NCBI RefSeq assembly: GCF_003131205.1
Contig: NZ_QFFY01000002.1
Coordinates: 581,016 to 645,015, forward strand
Length of the DNA: 64,000 nt
Direction: 5' to 3'
Origin: Occallatibacter savannae
GTDB taxonomy: Bacteria > Acidobacteriota > Terriglobia > Terriglobales > Acidobacteriaceae
Numbering within the stretch: the stretch's first letter is position 1; each line of letters opens with the position of its first letter. Positions 45,124 to 54,900 of the stretch are shown here, piece by piece. The position numbers and the translations under genes are program-made. The notes below the pieces were generated by a model. The model had not been told where the DNA came from and did not search any database. It was given only the letters and a program-made list of their open reading frames with translations.

Positions 45124-47618
45124 AGGGTCTGGTCCGACAGCGACAGCGCGAACTGCAGCAGCTGTTGCCGCTTCTCCGCCGCCAGGGAATGTGTCGTAGC
45201 TTCACCTGGAGCAGTCGCGCGATCAAGGACCTGTTCAATGCGGCTGATGTCAAGGCTCGGTCCAACGCTGCTTTCCTTGAAGCGATTCAAGACCTCTTTT
45301 GCTTTGTCAATTTCGCCGATTTGAAAATAGAGCACCCCCAGAGTCGAGTAAGCGCCCGCCCACTCCGGCAGCAGCTCTATCGCATGTTCGAATCGAGATG
45401 CTGCTTCATCCGCATTGCCCGCCATCGCCGCCACAAGGCCAAGCCCCCATGAAATCTTCCCGGAATGAGGTATGCGTGTCTGGCCCTTCGCCAGAACCTT
45501 CTGTGCCGCGGCTGCGTCGTTGGATCGCAGGTTGACGAGTGCGAGCGAGAGGTAGTTCTGGTCGTTGTCCGGATTGCGAGAGATTGCGTCGTTGAAGATC
45601 GCGGCTGCGTTGGCATTGTCGCCAAGATGCGCGTAGATGTCGCCCATCAGCGTGAGATACGCGTCATCCTTTTTGCCAGCTTCTGAGACCTGCTGGGCAG
45701 TCTCCATCGCCTGCGCATACTTGCGTTCTTCGAAGTAGGCATTAGCGAGATTGAACTTGACTTCGTCTGAGTTCGGATTAGCCTGCAGAGCGGATTGGAA
45801 GTGCGCAATCGCATCGTCATATAGGCGGTATCGTGATAGCAGGACACCGGTGCCGTTCAAAGTGCGGAAGTCGTTCGAGCTCAGATTGTCGAGCTCACCT
45901 ACAGTCTTTCGGGCTTCCTCAAGTCTGCCGGATTTCAGGTACGCTTCCACCAGCATGTAAAGGTTTTGCGGCTGATTCGGGTGTCGCTGGATCTCAGCCT
46001 GCAGTTCGGTAATGTCGAGTTGTGTGCGAGCGCCGGCACCCAGCTCCGAGCGGCTATTGAGATAGTCAAACAGATGTTCGAATGGATAGGGCCCGGCCTG
46101 GGCGTTTTTGGAAAGAGTTTTGAATACGTTCAAATCGCGGTTCGCAGCTTCGTTCTCGTGCAGGCCTCTCTCAACCATGGCGAGTTTGTAGTAACCGTTT
46201 GCGGGGTCTGGTGCGACTTTCACGTAGCGGCGCAATAGTTCTTCGGCCTGAGGTAGCCGCTTTGCGGCGCTGTGGATGTTGGCCAATTCCAAGAGGGCAT
46301 CAGAGTACTTCGGGTTGTACCTGAGTGTCTCTTCGAAGTACCGCTGGGCGCCTGCGGCATCTCCCTGCCGCTCAGCGATGAATCCAAGGTTGAAGAGACA
46401 TGTCGCACTGTGCGGATCAAGCGCGATGCCACGGTCGAAGTACTTCTTGGCCTCATCGAAGCGGCCCAGGTTTCGGTATGAGAGCCCCAAGAAAGCGTAG
46501 GATCGCGCCGATTTCTCAACATCGAGGAGCATGTTGAATTCCTCAATCGCCTTTTCAGTTTTGCCAGCCATGAAATAGCTCTGCCCAAGAGCGGCGAGGA
46601 GATCAGGGCGTTTGGGCGCAATCTTCAGACCGGACTCAAGTAAAGGAATCGCGTCCTCAAAATAGTTTTGAGACATCGTGATTTGCGCCGTGAGGGAGAT
46701 GACGTCCACATTGTCCGGAGCAACTTTGTGGGCCCGCACTAGAGCATCCAGAGCATCCAGAGGACGAGACTGGCCCGCATAGCTTTGTGCGAGCAAATAA
46801 AGTGCGTCGGCATTTTCCGGCTGTATGCGAATCGCGCGGTTCAAAATCAGTTCTGCCTTCGCGTTCTCGCCTGTGCGAAGGAGAACCTGCGCGAGGTTAT
46901 ACAGCACTTCGAGGCTGTCGGGCTGCAGTGCAGCTGCTTGGTCCAGAACACGCTGAGCCGCTTTGTACTGTCGTTCCGATGCAAGCAGCAGACCCAGTGA
47001 AAATTGAACCTTGACGTCGCTCTTGTTGCGGTTCGCGAGATCATCTGCTGCGCGCAATGCGTCTGCGGTACGGTGCGTCTGAAGATAAGCACGTATCAGG
47101 TTCAATTGCGCTTGAGGAGTGTGCACGTGCAAGAGATACGGAATCGACTCTGCCGCGCTGCCGTTCATCATGAGCAGCACACCGAGATTGTAGTTAGCGT
47201 CGAGATTGGCCGGCTCGCTGCGCAAAGCCGCGCGGAACTGGCGCTCTGCGAGATCGAATTGACGCTGAGCTGCGTACGCGTTGCCAAGATTGTTCAGCGT
47301 TTTCGCAGAGCCGGGCTTCATGCGCAATGCATGCTGAAATGCGTCGACAGCTTCCGAATAGTTCTGCTGGCTCGAGTCGATGATGCCGAGCAAGTTGTAA
47401 CCGTCCACACTCGGATGCGTCTTTAACTGCTCAAGCGCGTCAGTCCGAGCCTCTGCCAGCCTGTGTTGTGCGAGGAGCTCTTCCGCATCGTGAAATGGTG
47501 AGATTGAGGCTTTTTGTTGCGCAAGACTGGAAACGCAGAGAGCTGCGATGACGCCTGCCCAACGAGCGGATCCTCGGCAACAGATAACCGCTCCCTTCGA
47601 TGACATGCGAGGATCCAC
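45120..47618 (-). CDS. Large exported TPR protein (832 residues)
   Basis: The N-terminus has a hydrophobic signal (ARWAGVIAALCVSSLAQQ), and about 20 TPR units fill the rest, e.g. DGYNLLGIIDSSQQNYSEAV and AKTLNNLGNAYAAQRQFDLAE. An ATG at 47606 is an alternative start. TPR arrays of this size form superhelical docking surfaces. The gene is 27 bases downstream of the 1277-residue CRTAC1 fusion gene and overlaps the next CRTAC1 gene by 4 bases, so it sits at the centre of this four-gene operon. Confidence 0.9.
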   Translation of the reverse strand: MDPRMSSKGAVICCRGSARWAGVIAALCVSSLAQQKASISPFHDAEELLAQHRLAEARTDALEQLKTHPSVDGYNLLGIIDSSQQNYSEAVDAFQHALRMKPGSAKTLNNLGNAYAAQRQFDLAERQFRAALRSEPANLDANYNLGVLLMMNGSAAESIPYLLHVHTPQAQLNLIRAYLQTHRTADALRAADDLANRNKSDVKVQFSLGLLLASERQYKAAQRVLDQAAALQPDSLEVLYNLAQVLLRTGENAKAELILNRAIRIQPENADALYLLAQSYAGQSRPLDALDALVRAHKVAPDNVDVISLTAQITMSQNYFEDAIPLLESGLKIAPKRPDLLAALGQSYFMAGKTEKAIEEFNMLLDVEKSARSYAFLGLSYRNLGRFDEAKKYFDRGIALDPHSATCLFNLGFIAERQGDAAGAQRYFEETLRYNPKYSDALLELANIHSAAKRLPQAEELLRRYVKVAPDPANGYYKLAMVERGLHENEAANRDLNVFKTLSKNAQAGPYPFEHLFDYLNSRSELGAGARTQLDITELQAEIQRHPNQPQNLYMLVEAYLKSGRLEEARKTVGELDNLSSNDFRTLNGTGVLLSRYRLYDDAIAHFQSALQANPNSDEVKFNLANAYFEERKYAQAMETAQQVSEAGKKDDAYLTLMGDIYAHLGDNANAAAIFNDAISRNPDNDQNYLSLALVNLRSNDAAAAQKVLAKGQTRIPHSGKISWGLGLVAAMAGNADEAASRFEHAIELLPEWAGAYSTLGVLYFQIGEIDKAKEVLNRFKESSVGPSLDISRIEQVLDRATAPGEATTHSLAAEKRQQLLQFALSLSDQTL

Positions 47619-47645
47619 CTTCTGAATACCTGTTTTAGAGCGAGC

Positions 47646-50600
47646 TTATGGCGCAGATTGTAGCACCGCGAGACCATCTCGTGCGTTCGCGTTATTCGGT
47701 TGCAGCTTCAGGAGTTGCTCCAGAATGTCACGCGCCTTCTGCCGCTCATTTCGGGATGCATAGAGGCGCGCGAGATTCAGATATGACTGATCGAATGATG
47801 GAGCGACAGCAATGGCAGTCTTGAACAGGTCTTCTGCTCCGGTCGCATCATTTTGCCGTACGTGGATCACGCCGAGGTTGTTGAGCGCTTCTGGATATCC
47901 AGGACGCAATGCTATGGCTCGCTGCAGATGCTGAGCAGCCTGATCGAGTTCACCCTGCTGCGCGAAAAGCATCCCGATACTGTACTGCACGTCGGCGTCA
48001 TCGGGCCTCAGAGATAGAGCTCGATTCAGGAAGTCTCGCGCTTTATCGAAAGCGCGTTGACGGCGATAGAGATTCCCGAGGTTCATGTGCGCGGTGTAGT
48101 AGCCTGGCTGAATCTCGATCGATTTGTGAAAGTACTGAATTGCCTCTTCGGCTTGCCCCTGTTGCGCTGCGATCATCCCCAGGTTGTTCCAAGCCTCGGC
48201 AAATCCAGGTCTCAATTCAACTGTCTTCTGCAGGAACGTCTTCGCCTCATCGGGGCGATTGCGGCGCAGGTTCAAAGTGCCGAGATTGTAGTAGGCGTTC
48301 GCATCGCTGGGCTTCGCCGCGATTACCTGCTCAAATGATTCCGCGGCCTGATCGAGGTACCCATGCTGATAGAGGGCTACACCGTAGGTGAAGTCATTGC
48401 GCTCAAACGAATCCTGCACAAGCAAGCCTGGAAACGGGAGAGCACGATGCATGCGTTCCTGCTGATTCCTGGGAATCGAAGTACTGTCTTCGAGAAACGG
48501 AAAAGACTCTGAGAAGCCCTGGTACACCTTCACGATCATCCCGTTGGCATCAAGCAAAAGGGAAAGTGGGACGGGCAGATCGCGCTGGCGGTCGAAGAGG
48601 TGTCGGTACAGAAGGTTGTAGATACCTGCCGCCTCGTCGGTTGCAAATAGGACGGTTGTGCTTGGGTCGTACTGAGATGCGATCTTGCTAGCCGTCGCGC
48701 GTTGTTCGGCTTCGTCGAGATTGAGCGCGAGAACCTTTAGTGACTTGCGTTTAAGATCAGCCGCGTGTGCGTTCAAGAACTCGATCTGCCGCAAACTCTC
48801 CTGGGAGGTTGTCGCCCAGAAGGTCAGGACCAAGGGATTTCCTCTCCAGGATTCGAGGGAGCGCGCTGTGCCATCGAGACCGGCAAGCGTGAATGCGGGC
48901 GCCTTGAGCGGCTGAATCAGCCATGTCTCGCATACACGCGGGAGTGTCTCCCTCGCGGCCGAGGATACGCGCGCTTCCGGCGCACGATAAGGCGAGAACG
49001 GCTCGGCATGGAAGGTCCCGGTCCCTTCTTCGATGCGGATTCGATTGAAGACAGGAAGCTGCTCGAATGTCTGGACGAGCCCCGAAGGCCAGCGGATGCT
49101 GGCTTGTACAGTACCTTCATGCGAGGCAAGGCCGAAGAAGAGCTCTTTCGAATGCTGCGAAAGAAAGCCTGAGCCGGCTTGCAGATACTTGGTCTGTACA
49201 AGCTTGCCCGCAGTCACCTTGATTGATGCACCGATTGCGTCTCGATTGCTCCGGGTTCCGCGAAGACAAAACGAGATCACCGCGCCGATTCTGGGCAGGG
49301 CATTATGCAGCACCCTGATCTGAGGCGCGTTGCGGTTTTTCAGAACCACTTCGAGCCTGCCATCGTGATCGAAATCGGCGAGAGCGAAGGCCCGTGAATC
49401 CTCTCGAAAATCCATCAGCAACGCGCCCGAGGCTTCAGAGAAAGTACCGTCCTGATTGTTTGAGAAGGCAACGTTACGCGCGTGACCGTGCCAGGTGTGA
49501 TCGGAGCGAATGAGCTCATTGATGGCGTTCCAGCCGTTTTCGTATGCGGTGAGAGGCGTCGTATCTTCAGGAGATTTGGCGACGACCTGTCGCCAAAAAA
49601 AGCCGGCGAGCTCGTCGTCTTGAGGACTTGTAAGATATCCGTTCGTCACGTACAGATCGCTGAACCCATCGTGATCCCAATCCCAGAAGTCCGAAGACCA
49701 CGCCCATCGTCCCATCTCCACTCCCGCGGAGTGCCCCACATTCTCGAACTGCCCGCCGCGGTTATGGTAGAGAGCATTGCCGCGTGCGTGCCGCCGATAC
49801 AGTTCGCGGATGCTATCTGGCGCATCACTGTGAAATTGCGGCTGCTCTGATATGCGCTGCCCCGCCGCTTCCCACATGCTCGGGACATAGATTTCCTGCC
49901 CGCCGTCGTTATCGTAGTCGGACCAGCAGCAGCCCATGCCCGCACCAACGCTCTGGATATGTGCTTCTTGGGAGACGTCTTTGAACGTGCCGTCGCCATT
50001 GTTGCGATACAGCTGCGAACTTCCAAAGTCATTGGCGACGAATAGATCGAGCAAGCCGTTTCCGTTCGAGTCTCCCCATGTGCATGCGAAGCTGTAGCGA
50101 TCGTTGTTGATGTTCAGACCGGAGCTCTGCGTGACCTCGATAAAGGTTCCATCACCCTGATTGCGGAAGAGGCAGTTCGGCGGCCCGTTTTTTGCGTCGT
50201 AATAGGGAACCGGGTAGTTGTATTGCTCGAGACCGACGTAGTACATGTACAGGCAGAAGTAGACATCGAGATGGCCATCGTTATCGTAGTCTGCAATTGC
50301 GGCATGAGTGAATGAGCCCTGCGGCGGGCGCGCGAACTTGAACGCATCGTGCTTGAGGCTGAATGTGCCATCTCCGTTGTTTAAGAACAGAAGCGGACCG
50401 GTGCCGCATACGACGAGCAGATCCTGGCGTCCCCGATTCAGGAAGTCCGCAAACAGCGCGCACGCGCTGCCGTCGAGAACACCAACTCCCGCCTTCTCGG
50501 TGACATCTTCGAAGATTCCATCGCCGCGGTTCCGATAAAGGCGATTTGGAAGTCCTGCGGGCTGGCAGATGTAAAGATCGTCCAGCCCGTCGCCGTCAAA

Positions 50601-51479
50601 ATCCCCTGCTGCGATACCGTTGTTGCCGTAAATATCGATTCCGGTTGCGCCATCCAGTACCGTACGCCAGTGGTCCGCTCCGCGCGAAAGCTGCGATTCG
50701 TAGGAAGGAATTGCTCCGAACGTCTCCGAGGTAATGTCGACAAAAGCTGGGTTCTCCACCGCGCACACCACTTCGCCACCGAATTGCCACATTCGAGCTT
50801 TCCAGTGATCGGAGGCGTCGTGGAACCACTCCATCTTCCAGGTTCCAACGCGCTCCTGGCGTTTGTTCTTCTCGACCCTCGACACCAGGTTGTAGCGCAC
50901 TTCGACTCGCACGGTAACTGGTGTGGCGTTCGTCTGCTCGATGCTGAAGATTTCGAACTCCGTCGTTTCGATCGCGAGAGCCGATCCGATCCACTTATCA
51001 AGGCTCCTGACCATTTCATCGCGCGAGATTCTCTTGATGGATGAGAAGACACGCCTCGAAGTATCCACGCCGAATCCCGAACGGATCACGGTCTCCTTCC
51101 ACAAGGCGGGATCGGACGCTTCGATCAAATCGCTCAAGATCTCTGAAGCTGCCTCATACCCCTTAGTGTTCTTTTCCAGCGTGTTGCCCCATCGACCGAG
51201 GATGGCTTCGATCTCTACCGCGAATTTCTCCAGAGGAAATTCATCAGATCCTGGCGGAACTTTGGCGAGAACTCCCGACAAAGGAGAGGTCACCGGATAG
51301 TGAGGCACGAGCTTTCCCTCCGCTAGGAGCAGATCTCCGAGGGGAAGCTCAAGATAGGAAGCTGGGCGGCTGAAGGGGTAAACAGGTGCTGATCGAATTA
51401 GCAGTGGAGCGGATGCCAACGATTTCAGAATTGAGCGTCTTGAGAAGCCTGGCGCATTCAGCTTGAGGGGGAACTTCAT
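47646..51479 (-). CDS. Mosaic exported protein: FG-GAP/VCBS, ASPIC/UnbV, thioredoxin-like and TPR domains
   Basis: A 1277-residue protein. A TAT-like signal opens it (SRRSILKSLASAPLLI). Residues about 80-270 form an N-terminal domain of unknown family; 285-720 are FG-GAP/VCBS blades (GDFDGDGLDDLYICQ, DYDNDGHLDVYFC); 740-825 an ASPIC/UnbV domain (QHSKELFFGLASHEG, RWPSGLVQTF). About 855-990 is a TlpA/AhpC-type thioredoxin fold (APAFTLAGLDGTARSLESWRG), but its active site reads FWATTSQES, so both CxxC cysteines are missing. About 1035-1277 are TPRs. The thioredoxin fold is thus probably structural. It is the first gene of the minus-strand operon and divergent from the receptor. Confidence 0.92.
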   Translation of the reverse strand: MKFPLKLNAPGFSRRSILKSLASAPLLIRSAPVYPFSRPASYLELPLGDLLLAEGKLVPHYPVTSPLSGVLAKVPPGSDEFPLEKFAVEIEAILGRWGNTLEKNTKGYEAASEILSDLIEASDPALWKETVIRSGFGVDTSRRVFSSIKRISRDEMVRSLDKWIGSALAIETTEFEIFSIEQTNATPVTVRVEVRYNLVSRVEKNKRQERVGTWKMEWFHDASDHWKARMWQFGGEVVCAVENPAFVDITSETFGAIPSYESQLSRGADHWRTVLDGATGIDIYGNNGIAAGDFDGDGLDDLYICQPAGLPNRLYRNRGDGIFEDVTEKAGVGVLDGSACALFADFLNRGRQDLLVVCGTGPLLFLNNGDGTFSLKHDAFKFARPPQGSFTHAAIADYDNDGHLDVYFCLYMYYVGLEQYNYPVPYYDAKNGPPNCLFRNQGDGTFIEVTQSSGLNINNDRYSFACTWGDSNGNGLLDLFVANDFGSSQLYRNNGDGTFKDVSQEAHIQSVGAGMGCCWSDYDNDGGQEIYVPSMWEAAGQRISEQPQFHSDAPDSIRELYRRHARGNALYHNRGGQFENVGHSAGVEMGRWAWSSDFWDWDHDGFSDLYVTNGYLTSPQDDELAGFFWRQVVAKSPEDTTPLTAYENGWNAINELIRSDHTWHGHARNVAFSNNQDGTFSEASGALLMDFREDSRAFALADFDHDGRLEVVLKNRNAPQIRVLHNALPRIGAVISFCLRGTRSNRDAIGASIKVTAGKLVQTKYLQAGSGFLSQHSKELFFGLASHEGTVQASIRWPSGLVQTFEQLPVFNRIRIEEGTGTFHAEPFSPYRAPEARVSSAARETLPRVCETWLIQPLKAPAFTLAGLDGTARSLESWRGNPLVLTFWATTSQESLRQIEFLNAHAADLKRKSLKVLALNLDEAEQRATASKIASQYDPSTTVLFATDEAAGIYNLLYRHLFDRQRDLPVPLSLLLDANGMIVKVYQGFSESFPFLEDSTSIPRNQQERMHRALPFPGLLVQDSFERNDFTYGVALYQHGYLDQAAESFEQVIAAKPSDANAYYNLGTLNLRRNRPDEAKTFLQKTVELRPGFAEAWNNLGMIAAQQGQAEEAIQYFHKSIEIQPGYYTAHMNLGNLYRRQRAFDKARDFLNRALSLRPDDADVQYSIGMLFAQQGELDQAAQHLQRAIALRPGYPEALNNLGVIHVRQNDATGAEDLFKTAIAVAPSFDQSYLNLARLYASRNERQKARDILEQLLKLQPNNANARDGLAVLQSAP

Positions 51480-51782
51480 TCGGAGTTTTTCGCGTGCGAA
51501 TGGTCGAAATCATAGCATCCCGGCTGTGCCTCCAGAGCTGGGCCGGGAAATCCACAGCCTCTCCCAAATACATGACCAAACTGCGCCCGGAGGCTTTCCA
51601 TAACGTCAAAGTGGCGTTTTGCACGGTGCTGCAGGTCGCAACTCTGTGCTGTGCGCTCCCCAGCCTCAAGGTATGGCAGATAAAGGCATTTACAAAGGGG
51701 CTTAGCGTTCGTGTTGAGGTGGACGGTCCTACCTGAACACGTGGCAGAATGATGAGGATTTAGAGCCAGCTACAACTTTTGA
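51480..51782. other. Divergent intergenic region before the receptor promoter
   Basis: About 300 bases between the mosaic CRTAC1 gene and the receptor promoter. The frames here are poor. It should hold the minus-strand operon promoter; I see no clear box pair. Confidence 0.4.
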
Positions 51783-51811
51783 TTGACAAACATTGCGTGA
51801 ATCGCCTAACT
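51783..51811 (+). promoter_or_regulatory. Putative promoter of the TonB-dependent receptor
   Basis: A perfect -35 box TTGACA (51783-51788) is followed after 17 bases by CTAACT (51806-51811) as a weak -10. The predicted start of transcription, near 51818-51820, falls just before the inverted repeat at 51822. The -35 is strong, the -10 uncertain. Confidence 0.5.
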
Positions 51812-51821
51812 TTTCTCGCGA

Positions 51822-51857
51822 GCAATGAAACCGTTTACAGGAAAACGATTTCATTGC
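51822..51857. promoter_or_regulatory. 36-base inverted repeat, paired LacI-type operator or leader hairpin
   Basis: The left half is GCAATGAAACCGTTTACA and the right half is GGAAAACGATTTCATTGC; 15 of 18 positions match in inverted orientation. Each half alone also resembles a LacI-family box with central CG. It starts at about +3 relative to the predicted promoter, 81 bases before the receptor ATG, a typical repressor site. An RNA hairpin is an alternative reading. Confidence 0.6.
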
Positions 51858-51937
51858 GCCCCTGTACCCACAACAACCTGCTTCACAGATAAGAAGTGTG
51901 TCCCAGACGAGGAAACAGAGGATCGGAGGTTATTCTC

Positions 51938-54900
51938 ATGGGCCGTGACTCCAGCAAGCTGAAAATGGTGAGGGCACTACGGTACGCAGTTCTGGCGATC
52001 GTATGCATACTCGTCATCCAAACCAAACCCATGTATGGCCAGGTAGACGAAGGAGCCATCACAGGAACGGTTCAAGATTCGAGCGGTGCCGTCGTGCCGA
52101 ACGCAGATGTCACGCTGTTGAATACGGACCAGGGGATCACCCTTCAAACCAAGTCCAACGCAAGCGGGATCTACACGTTTTCTCCCGTCCGCGCCGGACA
52201 TTACGCAGTCACTGTGACGGCGCAGGGCTTTGCGAAGACGACGCAGAAGAACCTCACGCTCAGCGTTGCGCAGACGCTTCAAGTGAACATCTCGCTGAAG
52301 CTTGGCGGCACGACGGAGACCGTCGAAGTGAACACGACGCCTCCGCAGTTGCAGACCGAAGAGGCTTCGGTTGGGCAGGTGGTGAGCGGCCAGGAGGTCA
52401 ACAACCTTCCGCTCAACGGCCGTAACTTCACGTTTCTCGCTCAGCTCGGCGCCGGCATGCAGACGCCGCAGGCTGACACGCGCGGCAACGCGGCCTCGGG
52501 CGCCTTTTCGGCGAACGGACTGCGACCGGCGCAGAACAACTACCTTCTCGACGGTATCGACAACAACTCGAACGCAGTCGACTTCCTGAACGGCACAAAT
52601 TTCGTGATCCTGCCACCGGTTGATGCCATTCAGGAGTTCAAAGTTCAGACGGCTGACTTCAGCGCGGAACTCGGACGTTCTGCCGGTGCCGTCATGAACG
52701 CCACCATCAAGTCTGGTACCAACAGCCTGCACGGCACCGTCTGGGAGTTCCTCCGCAACGACAAGTTCGATGCGGCCGACTATTTTGAGAACAACAACAA
52801 GATCAAGAAGGGCAGACTTCGCCTGAACCAGTTCGGCGTGTCGGCCGGCGGCCCGATCATCAAGAACAAGATGTTCTTCTTCGGCGACTACGAAGGGAAG
52901 CGTCGAGTCCAGGGCACATCAGAGAACGCGAACGTTCCCACCGCCGCAATGCGGAGCAGTAACTACACGAATCTGGCTGATATTCTCGCGCTCAACGATG
53001 GAACCACTCGCCCCGATCTTCTGGGTCGTGCGATCCAAAAGGGCGCAGTTCTCGATCCGGCAACGACGCGCTATGTAGCAGCCGGTGCGGTGGACCCGGT
53101 CTCCGGACGAACCAACACCTCGGGAAGCGCCGGCTACGTGCGCGATCCATTCAGCACGAAGTGCGGTCCGTCAACGGCCAGCTTCACGCTAGCGGCTTGC
53201 TCCGACCTCAACCAGCTGCCTGCCGGCCGGATCGATCCGAACGCGGTCAAGCTGCTGAATCTTTACCCGGCTCCGAATTCGGGATTGCAGACCTACGCTG
53301 TCAGCCCGAATACCTATGAGCACGCCAACACCTTCGATACGCGCGAAGACTTCAACCCCACCGAGCACAACCAGATCTTCTTCCGCTTCAGCTATTCCGA
53401 TGATCCGATCTACATCCCTGGTATCTTCGGCGGTATCGCTGACGGCGGATCGTTCCAGCAGGGCGTGCAGACGGCGAAATCGGATCAGGCTGTCGCGGGG
53501 TTCACGCACGTCTTCAGTGGATCGACGGTTAACCAGGTACGTGCCGGTTTCAACCACCTGCACACCACGCGCTTCGGGCCGGAAGGCACCGTGAATGGAC
53601 TGCCCGACCAGTACGGAATCGCAAATATTCCGCAGGGACAGGAGAATGGCGGACTGCCGGCGTTCTCGATAGGCAACCTCCAGACCCTTGGAAGCAATGC
53701 CTTCCTGCCTTCCGACGAAGTTAGCCAGACGTTACAGGTCACAGACGACTTCACGAAGATCTACGGCAAGCACAGCTTCAAGATGGGAATCGAATACCAG
53801 CACGTGAAGTTCTCGACGTTGCAGCCTGCCTGGTCGCACGGGCAGTTCCAGTACAACGGCGGCTTCACGGATATTCCAAATGCTTCGAACACGACGGGCG
53901 GTATCGCCCAATTCGTACTGCCTCCGACGGCAGCTCCGGCAACCATCGCTGGCAATGCCAACCCGAACGGCTTCAGCTATTCGGGCGGATCTGACGGCGT
54001 GTTTGCATCCAACATCAACAAGACGTACGACGAGAAGATGTACTTCGCTTCGTACTTCCAGGATGATTTCAAGGTCAGCCCCAAGCTGACGGTGAACCTC
54101 GGTCTTCGCTGGGATTACTTCGGACCTATCAACGAAACGAACGGCGGGCAGGCCAACTTCGTTCCGAGCGGTCCTCCAGATGGAAAACCTGAGTTCATCA
54201 TTCCTGCCAAGGGCAAGGACAACCGCACCCTCTCAACGAACGCGACCTGCCAGGGAATCGGGTGCAAGGGCTTTGTCGACCTGCTAGCGCAAGACGGCAT
54301 CGCGCTCAACTCGACCGACAAGTATGGTCAAGGTTTGTTGCAGACGCAGAAGCATAACTTTGCTCCTCGCGTAGGCGCGGCCTGGGAGGTTTCCCCGAAA
54401 CTGGTCGTACGCGGCGGCTTCGGACTCTTTTACAACTCGTTTGAAAATCAAGGATACGGACCGAACATCGGCGAGAACTACCCGTTTGTGTTCAACCTGT
54501 CGTACTTCCCGCAGTCGAACCCGGCTGATCCAAGCCAATCGTCACAGGTAGCGCCGATCAAGTACAACTCGCCCTACGCGAATTGTCCGACCAGCGGACC
54601 GGGTGGAACGGCGTCGTTCGAATCTGGATTCTCTTGCATTCCTCTCACTCCAGCGGCTTTGAATGCGCTCGGACTTGGTCTGCAGGGACTTCAGTTTGAT
54701 TATGCAACTCCTCGAACCTACAGCGCCAACCTCACCTTCCAATACTCGTTCACAAACACCTTGGCTGCGACGGCCTCGTACGTAACGACGAAGGGATCGG
54801 ATCTTCAGGGTGGCGTCGGCTATCAGAACGTAACGCAGATTCTGCCTTCCGGTTTGGACACCAAGAACTGCGGCGCATTCGCCAAGTTCCAAGGTGGCAG

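Noticed and set aside
41547..51479. Regularly recurring short DNA motifs (such as GTGCCGTCGCCATTGTTG variants) suggesting a repeat array or CRISPR
   Set aside because: They are degenerate and in frame, and encode the NNGDGTF motif of the FG-GAP blades; they are protein repeats, not a CRISPR array. No CRISPR is seen anywhere in the window.
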